Made by a program: the position numbers and the translations under genes. The notes under the pieces were generated by a model that had not been told where the DNA came from, searched no databases, and worked only from the letters and a program-made list of their open reading frames with translations. 64,000 bases of DNA, taken from assembly GCF_000733935.1 (NCBI RefSeq), contig NZ_JPON01000001.1, positions 1,844,501 through 1,908,500 on the forward strand, in the 5' to 3' direction. Of this stretch, positions 52,451 through 62,284 are shown piece after piece. Position 1 is the stretch's first letter. The number at the start of each line of letters is the position of its first letter. The DNA is from Methylomarinum vadi. GTDB taxonomy: Bacteria > Pseudomonadota > Gammaproteobacteria > Methylococcales > Methylomonadaceae.

Positions 52451-54394
52451 CTAATGCTCGGACCGATCAGGCAAGAAATAATCTTCGCTCACCAACCTGA
52501 CGGAAAAATCCACCGACACCGCATGTCCCAATTGCTCGGCCAAATGCTGCTCGAACAACGTCAACATAGCAGGACCGGGTATTTGCGCCGTGACCAGATC
52601 GGCGCTGATCTTGAAAGGCTCGCCCAACCTGACCTTGATGTTTCGCAATCGTTGCCGCTGCCCGCCCAACTGGTATTCATGACTGACCAGTTGCTGCCTG
52701 ATTCTAGCAACCTTTTGCATATTGACGAAGGACAAGGACAGCGGCACCGAAACGGCGGCAACCAGCACTAGCGCGAGCATAATCCCTTTTTTCGCCCGCG
52801 AGAACGGTGCGAAACCGATCACCATGAAGGTCAGGCCGGCCGCCAGGATGATCCCGGTCAAGTTGGTCAGAAACAACAAGATCGCGCCATAAAAAACCGG
52901 CCATTGCAACCATCCCAGGCCAATGCCGCAGACGCACAACGGCGGCACCAACGCGACCGCGATCGCCACGCCAGGCAGGCTCTTGGCGATATTTTCCCGG
53001 GCGTGAGCGAAAGCGCCGGCCACGCCGGAAATCACCGCGACCAGCAAATCCAGGGTCGACGGATGCAGGCGCCCTTCAATTTCCGCGGTCAACTCGTGGA
53101 ACGGCATCACCGCCGCCGTCGCTGCCGCTAACAGTACGGCAATACTCATGCCGATGCTCAGCGTTGCAAACGAACGCCGGCTCAACTCCGCATCGGAACG
53201 CAACAAGCCCATGGCCAGGGAAATTATCGGCGCCATCAACGGCGCCAGCACCATCGCTCCGATGACGATCGACGGGCTGTTCAAGAACAAGCCCAACGAC
53301 GCCAGCAAGGAACTCAACACCATCAACAACACGAAGGAATTGCTGGTGCTGGCATTTTCCTTCAAGGTCAGAAACAAGTCCTTGAAGTCGGCTTCCAAGG
53401 CATGAGTGAAAAACGGCAACGTCTTGCCCAGGTAACGAATACGCTCTTCCTGTTGCGGCAGTTGATCGCAACTGACATTCTCCTTGTCGTCGCCGTAACC
53501 CTGGCGTTCGCGAAATTCGGCGCCGGCATTGACGCGTATGCCTTCGCCGAGCGTCGTGATGCATAATTCCCGCGTGGTCAGCACCTCGTCATTGACCAGG
53601 TAATGGGTGTCGAACGGCGATTTGATCGTCAAGGTTTCGGTGCGGATATAGCCCACTTGCTGCGGCAGGCGGTTATTTCGCATCGCCAGCAAGGCCGCCG
53701 ATGATAACTGCAGATAAGACAAAACCGATTGCGGCGCGAACAGGGCCACCGAAATACGCCGGTCCCTCAGCGACACCGACTCGCGGAACAGCTGCGTCAA
53801 CGCGCCGCTGCCATGGAAATCCAGCAAGACCATGCCGGTTAGCGCCGTCGTCACGGTCTTGCCCTTGGCCGTGCTCAGCGTAACCGGATGCGGCGTCAGG
53901 GCGAAGGCATGCAGAAAACGTTTGATTGTGAAGATCAGCTTATCGAAGCCGCGATATTCCCGGCTATCGCCGATGAACTCGGCCATCGTGGTTTGGTTCT
54001 CCAAATTGACCCCGTTGGTCACGATGACGTCGTTGCAAACGACCAAATCGATAAACAGCGGCTGCTCATCCAACGCGATCGCAAGGCAGGCATCGAAATC
54101 GCCGGGTAGCTCCAGGTTTTTGAAAAACTGGCAAGGCCGGTCGCCATCGATAGGCAAAAAACCCAGCGAGAGCCGCTTTTGCCTGGCCAGCGCCAACAAT
54201 GCCGGATAATCCCGCTGTTCGACCCATACCAAGGCATGGTTCATAGAATCATGGGTATGAATCGCATTCAAGTCGGCCAGCTTCACCGCGCTAAGCTGAA
54301 TGCCGGCATTCAAGACCAGGGGATGCCGGGTGATCCGTTCCAGTTGTTGCTCTACCTTGGGCGAATGAATCAAATAGACTTTTCTGCTCATCAT
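52451..54394 (-). CDS. DUF389 membrane protein with lipid-kinase-like N-terminal domain
   Basis: 647 residues. Residues 1-300 resemble the N-terminal domain of diacylglycerol-kinase-like proteins (VYLIHSPKVEQQLERITRHP, then GDFDACLAIALDE, VVCNDVIVTNGVNLE). Residues 340-560 form six to seven membrane helices of the DUF389 (TIGR00341) family, with SNSFVLLMVLSSLLASLGLF, GAMVLAPLMAPIISLAMGL and VAIAVALVPPLCVCGIGLG. The final 80 residues are soluble. Family function is unknown; transport of small hydrophobic compounds has been suggested. Two ATG codons lie together at the start. Monocistronic. Confidence 0.85.
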   Translation of the reverse strand: MMSRKVYLIHSPKVEQQLERITRHPLVLNAGIQLSAVKLADLNAIHTHDSMNHALVWVEQRDYPALLALARQKRLSLGFLPIDGDRPCQFFKNLELPGDFDACLAIALDEQPLFIDLVVCNDVIVTNGVNLENQTTMAEFIGDSREYRGFDKLIFTIKRFLHAFALTPHPVTLSTAKGKTVTTALTGMVLLDFHGSGALTQLFRESVSLRDRRISVALFAPQSVLSYLQLSSAALLAMRNNRLPQQVGYIRTETLTIKSPFDTHYLVNDEVLTTRELCITTLGEGIRVNAGAEFRERQGYGDDKENVSCDQLPQQEERIRYLGKTLPFFTHALEADFKDLFLTLKENASTSNSFVLLMVLSSLLASLGLFLNSPSIVIGAMVLAPLMAPIISLAMGLLRSDAELSRRSFATLSIGMSIAVLLAAATAAVMPFHELTAEIEGRLHPSTLDLLVAVISGVAGAFAHARENIAKSLPGVAIAVALVPPLCVCGIGLGWLQWPVFYGAILLFLTNLTGIILAAGLTFMVIGFAPFSRAKKGIMLALVLVAAVSVPLSLSFVNMQKVARIRQQLVSHEYQLGGQRQRLRNIKVRLGEPFKISADLVTAQIPGPAMLTLFEQHLAEQLGHAVSVDFSVRLVSEDYFLPDRSEH

Positions 54395-54478
54395 TATGGT
54401 CGGTAATCAGTGATATCGAGGGTAGGCTGGGCATATCCGCCCTACCTTAGAAGAGGATAAAACATTCCGTTGGCCGTC

Positions 54479-55561
54479 CTATTCGCCCAAATATTGGCTC
54501 AGGGTTCGCTGCCAGGCTTCGCTGCGAACCTGCATCAACAAGGCCTTGTTGATCGGTTCCCTCAGACTGCTGCCGGCCGGCAGGCCGAAGGCATAATCCT
54601 GCCGTTCGAAGCTGCCCGGCAGCACATTCACCCGACCGGCCGTCTCCGCTCGGGCCAGATAACGCAATATCGGCTGGTCATAGACGACCGCATCGACCTT
54701 CCCCTCGGCCAGCGCCTTGACCGCGGCGGCCGGGCTGTCATAGCTCTGCTGCTGCAGATTGTTTTTCTTTGCGAACTGGGCGCCGGTCGACCCGCTGACG
54801 GTGCCGAGCAGATTGCCCGGCAGGTCTTGCGGCCCCTTAATACGGCCCTGAATTTGCTGCAACGTGAATACCGAAGCGATCGTCGCCGTGAATCCGGAAA
54901 TGCTGATCACGCTGGCGAACATCCAGACGATCGCCAGCAGGCGTCCCCAGGCGGTCACCGGCGCCTTGTCGCCATAGCCGACCGTGGTCATCGTCACCGC
55001 CGACCACCAGAATCCCGCGCCCAGCCCCTTGATCGCCGATCCGCCGAACTGTTGCGGATTGGCCTTGCGCTCGAAAAGCCAGATCAACAAGGCGATGAGC
55101 GCCAACACCAAACCCAGCGCCAATAAGGCATGCACGAACTGCAACGAGAATACGGCCTTCAACACGCTCGCGAACGTTCCACTCTGTTCGGCGTTGACCG
55201 CGATGCCGAGTCCGGAGCTATAGAAGGGATGCGTAAAATCCATGCGGGCTTCGCGCTCGGCGGTCACCGTAATCGCCGCTACGGCTACGTCGATCTGTCT
55301 GTTCTCCAGGCCTTGCAACAATTCGGGCAAAGTCATTTCCCGCACTTGGTAATTCAATTGCAGGTCGGCGGCGATTCGTTCCCACAGTTCCATGCTGAGA
55401 CCGGACAAGGAACCGTCGACATTGCGCACGACGAACGGCGGCGCCACTCTGACGCCGACTTGCAACGCTTTGTCCGCCTGCGCCGTAGCGGACACGAACA
55501 ACAAACAAAAGCAAAACATTACGCTTATTTTTCGCTGGATAGGTAGAGTGTGCATGGCCAT
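54479..55561 (-). CDS. GluR0-like ligand-gated potassium channel
   Basis: 360 residues. Signal peptide (about 1-30), first binding lobe (LQVGVRVAPPFVVRNVDG to YSSGLGIAV), helix (about 130-152), pore loop with TMTTVGYGDKAP, the K+ selectivity filter, third helix (WMFASVISISGFTATIASV), then the second lobe (GTVSGSTGAQFAKKN, VDAVVYDQPILRYLA). This is the layout of prokaryotic ionotropic glutamate receptors. Ligand is unknown but may be an amino acid. ATG 55555 is an alternative start. Divergent from mgtE. Confidence 0.93.
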   Translation of the reverse strand: MAMHTLPIQRKISVMFCFCLLFVSATAQADKALQVGVRVAPPFVVRNVDGSLSGLSMELWERIAADLQLNYQVREMTLPELLQGLENRQIDVAVAAITVTAEREARMDFTHPFYSSGLGIAVNAEQSGTFASVLKAVFSLQFVHALLALGLVLALIALLIWLFERKANPQQFGGSAIKGLGAGFWWSAVTMTTVGYGDKAPVTAWGRLLAIVWMFASVISISGFTATIASVFTLQQIQGRIKGPQDLPGNLLGTVSGSTGAQFAKKNNLQQQSYDSPAAAVKALAEGKVDAVVYDQPILRYLARAETAGRVNVLPGSFERQDYAFGLPAGSSLREPINKALLMQVRSEAWQRTLSQYLGE

Positions 55562-55695
55562 GACTTTATTCGGAAAAAAATGACAGACTGACGGTTCTGG
55601 CGGAAAATCATGCCAGAGACTTCCATCCCGTCCGCCTCCCTTGTTATAACGTAGGAACGGACTCCTTTTACCGCAACGCCTTAGCCTTGACAATC

Positions 55696-57051
55696 ATGGA
55701 ACAAACGACGCCCGAAAACCCGGAATTGACGCTACAGCAGGTTTTTATCCTACTGGAACAACAGGATTTTGACCAATTAAAGACCTCATTAAGCGGCCTG
55801 CACCCGGGACAAATAGCCATCCTGTTGGAAGCGATGCCGCCCAGCGAACGCAAACAGTTGTGGGAACTGATTCCGGAAACACTGAGCGCCGACACGTTGA
55901 CCTTCCTGCACGACGAGGTGCGCAACAGTCTGATTGCCAAAATGCCGACCGAGGAATTGGTCGCGGCCGCCGAGCAAATGGAAGTCAACGACCTGGCTTA
56001 TATCATTGAGGAGCTGCCGGTACCGGTCAGGCAAACCCTGGAAGAAAACCTGTCGGACGAAATTCTCGAGCATTTGGAAAATACGCTGTCTTTCGAGGAA
56101 GGCACTGCGGGCCGTTTGATGAGTCCCGACGTCATCACGGTGCGCAGCGATGTCTCGCTCGGCGCGGTCAAACGCTATTTGCAACTGCACGAAGAACTCC
56201 CCGATTATACCGATGGTCTGATGGTGGTCGATCGCGGCGGCATTTACCAGGGCAAATTGCTGTTGAATAAGGTACTGACCGGCCATGACGACATGCTGGT
56301 TAGGGACGCCATGAACAGTCAACATCATCCGATCCCCGCCTCCACCAGCGAACACGACATCGCCCTGTTTTTCGAACAAGCCAATTTCGTCTCGGCCGCC
56401 GTGGTCGACGAAAACAACCGCCTGCTCGGCCGCATCACGATGGACTACGTCGTCGCGATCTTACGTGCCGAAGCCGATCACGCCCTTATGGGGCGCGCCG
56501 GCCTCGACGAAGAGGCAGACTTGTTCGCCCCGATTATCAGTAGCGCCAAACGCCGTACCGTATGGCTGGCGATCAATTTGGTCACGGCTTTCCTGGCCGC
56601 CTGGGTCATCGGTTTATATGCCGACACGCTGGAAAAAATCGTCGCCTTGGCCGTACTGATGCCGATCGTCGCCAGCATGGGCGGCATCGCCGGCAGCCAG
56701 ACGCTCACATTGACCATCAGAGGCTTGGCGCTGGAACAGATCGGCAGCGGCAACAGCGCTTGGCTGGCGCGCAAGGAAGTGTTGATCGGCGTCATCAATG
56801 GTCTATTATGGGCGTTAGTCGTCGCCGGAATCGCCTGGCTGTGGTTCGGCGACAGCGGCATCAGCGTGATCATCGCCGCCGCCATTATCATCAACCTGGT
56901 GGCTGCGGCGGCGGCCGGAATCGCCATCCCGCTGCTATTGCAGCGCCTGCGCATAGACCCCGCCCTATCCGGCGCGGTGATACTGACCACAGTTACCGAT
57001 GTGGTCGGTTTCATGAGTTTCCTGGGACTGGCCACGCAATTTTTGCTTTAA
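55696..57051 (+). CDS. mgtE: Magnesium channel MgtE
   Basis: 451 residues from ATG 55696 (an upstream TTG is also in frame). N-terminal helical MgtE_N domain (about 20-125), two CBS domains (about 135-250) that sense Mg2+, and five membrane helices (about 285-450) with PIVASMGGIAGSQTLTLTIRGLA, the pore-lining stretch, and ILTTVTDVVGFMSFLG containing the conserved Asp of the pore. Uptake of Mg2+ into the cytoplasm. tamA starts 8 bases after the stop. Confidence 0.96.
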   Translation: MEQTTPENPELTLQQVFILLEQQDFDQLKTSLSGLHPGQIAILLEAMPPSERKQLWELIPETLSADTLTFLHDEVRNSLIAKMPTEELVAAAEQMEVNDLAYIIEELPVPVRQTLEENLSDEILEHLENTLSFEEGTAGRLMSPDVITVRSDVSLGAVKRYLQLHEELPDYTDGLMVVDRGGIYQGKLLLNKVLTGHDDMLVRDAMNSQHHPIPASTSEHDIALFFEQANFVSAAVVDENNRLLGRITMDYVVAILRAEADHALMGRAGLDEEADLFAPIISSAKRRTVWLAINLVTAFLAAWVIGLYADTLEKIVALAVLMPIVASMGGIAGSQTLTLTIRGLALEQIGSGNSAWLARKEVLIGVINGLLWALVVAGIAWLWFGDSGISVIIAAAIIINLVAAAAAGIAIPLLLQRLRIDPALSGAVILTTVTDVVGFMSFLGLATQFLL

Positions 57052-57059
57052 TCGATATT

Positions 57060-58787
57060 ATGCTTCAATGGGTCGCCGCCACGCTGATTGCTTTGTTGCT
57101 GAGCCCCGCGATCGCTCGGGCCGAGGAGCCCGATATCGCCATCCGCGGCTTGAACGACGAACAACAAGGCAACGTCCGCGCTTTTCTGTCATTGCTACAG
57201 GAAAAATGCCAATCGCCCGCCTGGCGGATTGAAAAGCTGTTCGCCAAGTCCGACAGCGAAATCAAAAAAGCGCTCAAGGCATTGGGTTATTACCGGCCCG
57301 AAATCAGCAAACAGTTGCATTTCGGCGAAGCATGCTGGCAAGCCGAATTCGACATAAAGGCCGGCGAGCCGGTCAAGGTCGCCAAGATCAACGTAACCAT
57401 ACGGGGCGAAGCCGAACAAGACACTATTTTCCAAAGATACTTGCAAAACCTCCCTCTTCAAAGGGGCGATACTCTCAATCACGGCCGCTATGAAAAAATC
57501 AAACAAGACCTAGAATCTCTGGCGTTGGAACATGGCTATTTACGTCACAAATTCATTAAAAAGTCGCTGCGGGTCAACACCGATACCAGTCAGGCCGATA
57601 TCGAACTCATATTCGATTCCGGCCCCCGTTTTCAATTCGGCGACATCAAGATCAATCAGGACATCCTCGACCCGGTTTTTGTTCATCGCTATCTCAGCAT
57701 TGCAAGCGACGACTATTATTCCAGTAAACAGCTGGCGAAAACCTATAACGCCCTGGTCGACAGCCTGTATTTCCGCAATGTCGAAATCAAGCCGCAAATG
57801 GACTTGGCGGAAGACAACCGGGTGCCGGTGGCTATCGACCTGACTCCGGCGAAAAGGCATGCCTACAGCGTCGGCGTCGGTTTCGCCACCGATATCGGTC
57901 CGTTGGGCAGTTTGGGCTATCAGAACCGTCGCATCAATCGCCGGGGCCATCATTTTTCCTTGGATCTTGCCGCATCGCCGGTACTTTCCAGTGCCGAGGG
58001 CCAATACATGATCCCTTACAAGCATTATCGTAACGACTATGTTTCGTTGGGCGCGGGTTACAAATTGGAACAACCCAATTCGTTCGAATCTGAAGAAGCC
58101 AAGTTGTCACTGCAACAGCAACATGTCTATGAGAACGGGTGGCGGCAGAACCTTTTTCTCGATCTCAGTTACGAGACTTTCACGATCGGCGATGTCACCC
58201 AGAGTACCACGTTGCTGGTGCCGGGTGGACGTTGGCAATTTACCCGCTCCAACAACGCCTTGCGCCCGACCCAGGGGTATCATGTCAATTTTTCCTTTGC
58301 GGCCGCGCCGGAGACCTTTATTTCCGACGCCAATTTCGTCCAGGCCACCGCTTACGGTAAATTGATCAACAGCCTACCCTGGTCGGCACGCCTAATCACG
58401 CGCGCCAGCCTGGGAGCGACGTTGACGGATAACTTCGACCGCCTTCCGACCTCCTACCGCTTTTATGCCGGCGGCACCGAAACGATACGCGGTTATCAAT
58501 ATAAAGAACTGGGACCGACAAACGCTCAAGGCGATGTGATAGGCGGCAAAATGCTAACGGTCGCCAGCTTCGAATACGAACAATTCCTCAGCGAATCCTG
58601 GGGAATCGCCGCCTTCGTCGATGCCGGCAATGCCTACAATATCGAAGACATCACGATCAAAACCGGCGTCGGCCTGGGACTGCGCTGGGTATCGCCGATC
58701 GGCCCGATCCGGCTGGATTTCGCCGTGCCGCTGAACGAATCCGACTCCTCGTTCCAATTCCATTTCGCCGCCGGAGCCCAGTTATGA
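57060..58787 (+). CDS. tamA: TamA, Omp85-family assembly protein
   Basis: 575 residues: signal peptide (1-20, ALLLSPAIARA), three POTRA domains (about 25-265) and a 16-strand barrel with the Omp85 lid motif TETIRGYQYKELGP and a C-terminal VPLNESDSSFQFHFAAGAQL. TamA acts with TamB in inserting outer-membrane proteins and in moving lipid to the outer membrane. A longer frame from 56562 lies inside mgtE and is discarded. The stop overlaps tamB by 4 bases. Confidence 0.93.
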   Translation: MLQWVAATLIALLLSPAIARAEEPDIAIRGLNDEQQGNVRAFLSLLQEKCQSPAWRIEKLFAKSDSEIKKALKALGYYRPEISKQLHFGEACWQAEFDIKAGEPVKVAKINVTIRGEAEQDTIFQRYLQNLPLQRGDTLNHGRYEKIKQDLESLALEHGYLRHKFIKKSLRVNTDTSQADIELIFDSGPRFQFGDIKINQDILDPVFVHRYLSIASDDYYSSKQLAKTYNALVDSLYFRNVEIKPQMDLAEDNRVPVAIDLTPAKRHAYSVGVGFATDIGPLGSLGYQNRRINRRGHHFSLDLAASPVLSSAEGQYMIPYKHYRNDYVSLGAGYKLEQPNSFESEEAKLSLQQQHVYENGWRQNLFLDLSYETFTIGDVTQSTTLLVPGGRWQFTRSNNALRPTQGYHVNFSFAAAPETFISDANFVQATAYGKLINSLPWSARLITRASLGATLTDNFDRLPTSYRFYAGGTETIRGYQYKELGPTNAQGDVIGGKMLTVASFEYEQFLSESWGIAAFVDAGNAYNIEDITIKTGVGLGLRWVSPIGPIRLDFAVPLNESDSSFQFHFAAGAQL

Positions 58788-61700
58788 CCAGGCCAACCAC
58801 GCTAAAATGGCTCGTCGGCTTGCTCAAGGTTGGCATGATAGTGCCGCTCCTGCTTTTCATGTTGTTAGTTCCGGTCCTGGGTTGGTTGCTGGCCACCGAA
58901 ACAGGCAGCCGTTGGCTGCTGCAAACGGCGTTATCGAACAACGACCGGATCGGCGTCGCTACCATCCAAGGCACGCTGCTGGACCAAATCACGCTACGCC
59001 AACTGCGCTATCGCGACGAGCAAGATTTCAGCGTTACTACCGACCTGCTCAGGCTCCAGTGGCAAGCGGCCGATTTATTGCGGGGGCATCTGCATATCCG
59101 CGCTGTACAGTTGCGCAACGTGACCATACTCGGCACTCCGGCGGCGACCGAGGAAGAGCAATCCAACAATGAAATACCCCATATTCCGCTGACGATCAGC
59201 GTCGATCGATTCGTCCTCGAGCAATTACGCTGGTCGGACGGCGACCGGCGGCAAGCAATTAACAGCTTGGCATTGCAAGCAAAACTGGACCGGAACAGGC
59301 TGACCCTGTCCGATCTTGCCCTGGCCATGCCCCACTGGCAGGTCAAAAGTCAAAGCAACGTAACACTCCAAGCCGATTGGCCGCTCTCGGCCGAACTGGA
59401 ATGGAACTACTTTGAGGATCAAGCCGCTTTAAACGGAAAAATCACCGTCAGCGGCAGCCTGAAGCGTTACGACATCGCCAGCCTAGTCGAGGGGGCCGCG
59501 CAAAGCCGGCAAAGCGGTTATGTCTCGCTGAGCGGACCGTCCCCCGAATTTTCCTTCGCCGGCGATTGGCAACGACTGCGCTGGCCGCTGAGCGGCGCCG
59601 CGCAAGTCAGCAGCCGGCACGGCGAATTCCATATCGAAGGCAGCCCGCAGCAATACCGCGCCGAACTTAACGCCTTGATCGCCGCCCTGGACCAACCGGA
59701 ATTCAATGCCGCTTTCACAGGCCATGGCGGCAGCGAAAGCATCGCCATCGAACGGCTACTGTTGAAACCGGCCCAAGGCCAAATCGAACTGCAAGGTTCG
59801 TTGTCCTGGGGCCGGGCTGTCGCCTTCGACCTGGCGCTGGCGGCGCAGCGACTCAATCCGACCGACTTCGGCACAGGCGTCCCGGGCAGGCTGGACCTGA
59901 AAGCCCAAGCCCAAGGCAGCATCGTCGGCGAACAATACCGGGCGAAGCTCAATATCGAGCAGTTGCAAGGCACTCTCTATGAGCAACCCTTGTCCGCCGG
60001 CGGCAGTCTCCGCCTGGACTCCGGGCGGCTGGATATCGACCGTTTTCATGTCAACGCCGGACGCAACAAGCTATCTGCCTCAGGCTATCTCAACGAACAG
60101 CGGGCCGATATCGCATTGGACATCGCCGCGCCGGACTTACGTTCAGCCTGGCCGAAATTGGCCGGGAGCTTGAACGGTAAAGCCGCGATCAAAGGCTCCT
60201 TGCCAAAACCTGCCGTGACCGCCGAGTTGCAAGGACACAATCTCCGCTTCAACGACAACCGCATCGCCAAGCTGGCGCTGTCAGCCGATTATGAGCCTCT
60301 CTCCTCCCGTCCTTCGCGCTTGAATTTTTCCGCTAGCGGGGCGGAATTTAGGGACAACAAAATCGAGCGCATCAGCTTGCAGGGCCACGGCATTCCGGAT
60401 CGCCACCAGGTTCGGCTGGACCTGGATTCATCCCTGGTCAATTTACGGATGCGCGCGGAAGGACACTGGGACGGCAAGCAATGGCGGGGAAAATTCGGCC
60501 AATTCGCTATCGATCATCCGCAGTTGAAATCCTGGCGGCTGCAGGCACCGTTGCTCGTAACACTGGCCGGGGAACCTTTGTTCCTCGACCTGCCCACGAG
60601 TTGCTGGCTACAAGATAAGTCCCGCCTGTGCCTTGCGGCAAAGGGGAATCCGGAACAACAACTAAACGGCAGCCTTGGTTTAACCGACTGGCCGCTGGCC
60701 GCATTCCAGCCCTGGCTGCCGCAAGATGTGACGCTGGACGGGCCGTTATCGGCGCAAGGACAATTCAGCTCGACGGGCGGCGACGTGGACGCCGATCTCG
60801 CCATCGATTTGCCGCAAGGCAGGGCCCGTTACCAGGATGAGGACAATGTCAACCATGAACAGACTTTCAGTATCAGCGACGCTCGGGTTGGCTACCACCG
60901 GGATGAATTGGCGGCACACTTGCGTCTCGGCCTCGGGGCGGAAGATTACATCGCGGCCGAACTCGGCGCCGGAAAAGCCGGGCGCGGCGGCGATCGCTAC
61001 TTAGACGGCACACTGTCAGCCAGAATCGGCAACCTGAAACTGTTGGACGGACTGCTGCCGGACATTAACCGGCTGCAAGGCCTGATCACCGCCGATCTGA
61101 CCATGGCGGGCAGCAGCGCAAGCCCTTTGCTCTCCGGCAATACGCAATGGAATGGCGGAAGCTTCACGGTTCCCCGTTTGGGCACGGAGTTCCGTAACAT
61201 CCAAGTCAAGGCCGAAAGCAGTTCCGCCGTGCCGGAACGCTTGCTGCTGCATGCCAAACTCGAATCCGGTCAGGGCCAATTGAACGGTAGCGGCCATCTC
61301 GATCTGAGTCCGAAACAAGGCTTCCCGTTTCAATTTACCTTGAACGGCAAGCAATTTCAGATCGCTCGCTTGCCTGAAGCCGAAATCGAAGTGTCTCCTA
61401 ACATAAACATCAACAAACAGGGCAACTTGACCGAAATCGACGGCCTGGTCAAGATCGACAAGGCCAAAGTCGAGTTGAAAACCTTGCCGGAAAGCGCGAT
61501 CGCCCCCAGTAGCGATGAAGTCATCGTCAATGCCGAACAACCTCACCGCAAAGTCATCGATCCCTCCCGTCTGCATGCCAACCTCGCCATCGATTTTGGC
61601 GAAGACTCCCGCTTCGAAGGCTTCGGCCTGAAAACACGCCTGAGCGGAAAGCTGAATTATATTATCGACGACGAACGGCAAAGCATGCTCGGCCGCGCGT

Positions 61701-62263
61701 TGATGCAGGACGCAACCTACCGTTCCTACGGCCAGGACCTGACCATTCGCAAGGGAGAATTCGTCTTTAACGGCCCGGCCGACAATCCGTGGTTGACGGT
61801 CGAGGCAATCCGCAAGGCCATTAAAGACGACGTCACCGCTGTATTGAGCGTCACCGGTCCGCTAAAATCGCCGCAAACCAAGGTGTTTACCGAGCCGGCG
61901 CTGCCGGAATCGGAGGCGCTGTCCTATCTCGTGACCGGCAAGTCGACGCAATGGCTGGGAAAAGGCGAAGGTAACGCAGTGGCCAGCGCGGCGTTCAATT
62001 ACGGCGTGGGACAATTGTCCTGGCTCAGCGATAGACTCGGCATCGATGAATTTGAGTTCGAAGAAGGCGATACGATCGAAGACAGTGCCATCAGACTAGG
62101 AGAATATATAAATCCGGATCTGTATCTCGGCGTCACGATGGGCCTGTTCTCGAACAAATACGCGGCCGATGTCCGCTACCGCCTGAGCAAACATTTCAGC
62201 ATCAATACCAGCGCCGGAGAAACCCAGCGCATCGATTTGAAGTATCATTTGGAAACCGAATAA
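58784..62263 (+). CDS. tamB: TamB, AsmA-like envelope-spanning protein
   Basis: 1159 residues: one N-terminal membrane anchor (about 18-40), then a long beta-rich periplasmic part of the AsmA-like kind, and the C-terminal DUF490/TamB domain (about 830-1159) with GRALMQDATYRSYGQDLTIR, FNGPADNPWLTVEAIR, SYLVTGKS and the end RYRLSKHFSINTSAGETQR. Such proteins form a hydrophobic groove for lipid transport across the periplasm and partner TamA. Starts on the last bases of tamA (ATGA overlap). Confidence 0.95.
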   Translation: MTRPTTLKWLVGLLKVGMIVPLLLFMLLVPVLGWLLATETGSRWLLQTALSNNDRIGVATIQGTLLDQITLRQLRYRDEQDFSVTTDLLRLQWQAADLLRGHLHIRAVQLRNVTILGTPAATEEEQSNNEIPHIPLTISVDRFVLEQLRWSDGDRRQAINSLALQAKLDRNRLTLSDLALAMPHWQVKSQSNVTLQADWPLSAELEWNYFEDQAALNGKITVSGSLKRYDIASLVEGAAQSRQSGYVSLSGPSPEFSFAGDWQRLRWPLSGAAQVSSRHGEFHIEGSPQQYRAELNALIAALDQPEFNAAFTGHGGSESIAIERLLLKPAQGQIELQGSLSWGRAVAFDLALAAQRLNPTDFGTGVPGRLDLKAQAQGSIVGEQYRAKLNIEQLQGTLYEQPLSAGGSLRLDSGRLDIDRFHVNAGRNKLSASGYLNEQRADIALDIAAPDLRSAWPKLAGSLNGKAAIKGSLPKPAVTAELQGHNLRFNDNRIAKLALSADYEPLSSRPSRLNFSASGAEFRDNKIERISLQGHGIPDRHQVRLDLDSSLVNLRMRAEGHWDGKQWRGKFGQFAIDHPQLKSWRLQAPLLVTLAGEPLFLDLPTSCWLQDKSRLCLAAKGNPEQQLNGSLGLTDWPLAAFQPWLPQDVTLDGPLSAQGQFSSTGGDVDADLAIDLPQGRARYQDEDNVNHEQTFSISDARVGYHRDELAAHLRLGLGAEDYIAAELGAGKAGRGGDRYLDGTLSARIGNLKLLDGLLPDINRLQGLITADLTMAGSSASPLLSGNTQWNGGSFTVPRLGTEFRNIQVKAESSSAVPERLLLHAKLESGQGQLNGSGHLDLSPKQGFPFQFTLNGKQFQIARLPEAEIEVSPNININKQGNLTEIDGLVKIDKAKVELKTLPESAIAPSSDEVIVNAEQPHRKVIDPSRLHANLAIDFGEDSRFEGFGLKTRLSGKLNYIIDDERQSMLGRALMQDATYRSYGQDLTIRKGEFVFNGPADNPWLTVEAIRKAIKDDVTAVLSVTGPLKSPQTKVFTEPALPESEALSYLVTGKSTQWLGKGEGNAVASAAFNYGVGQLSWLSDRLGIDEFEFEEGDTIEDSAIRLGEYINPDLYLGVTMGLFSNKYAADVRYRLSKHFSINTSAGETQRIDLKYHLETE

Positions 62264-62284
62264 CCTTTCTCGACACTGTGGATC

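Noticed and set aside
56562-57059. Long N-terminal extension of the TamA frame
   Set aside because: It lies inside mgtE in another frame; a signal peptide begins exactly at ATG 57060.
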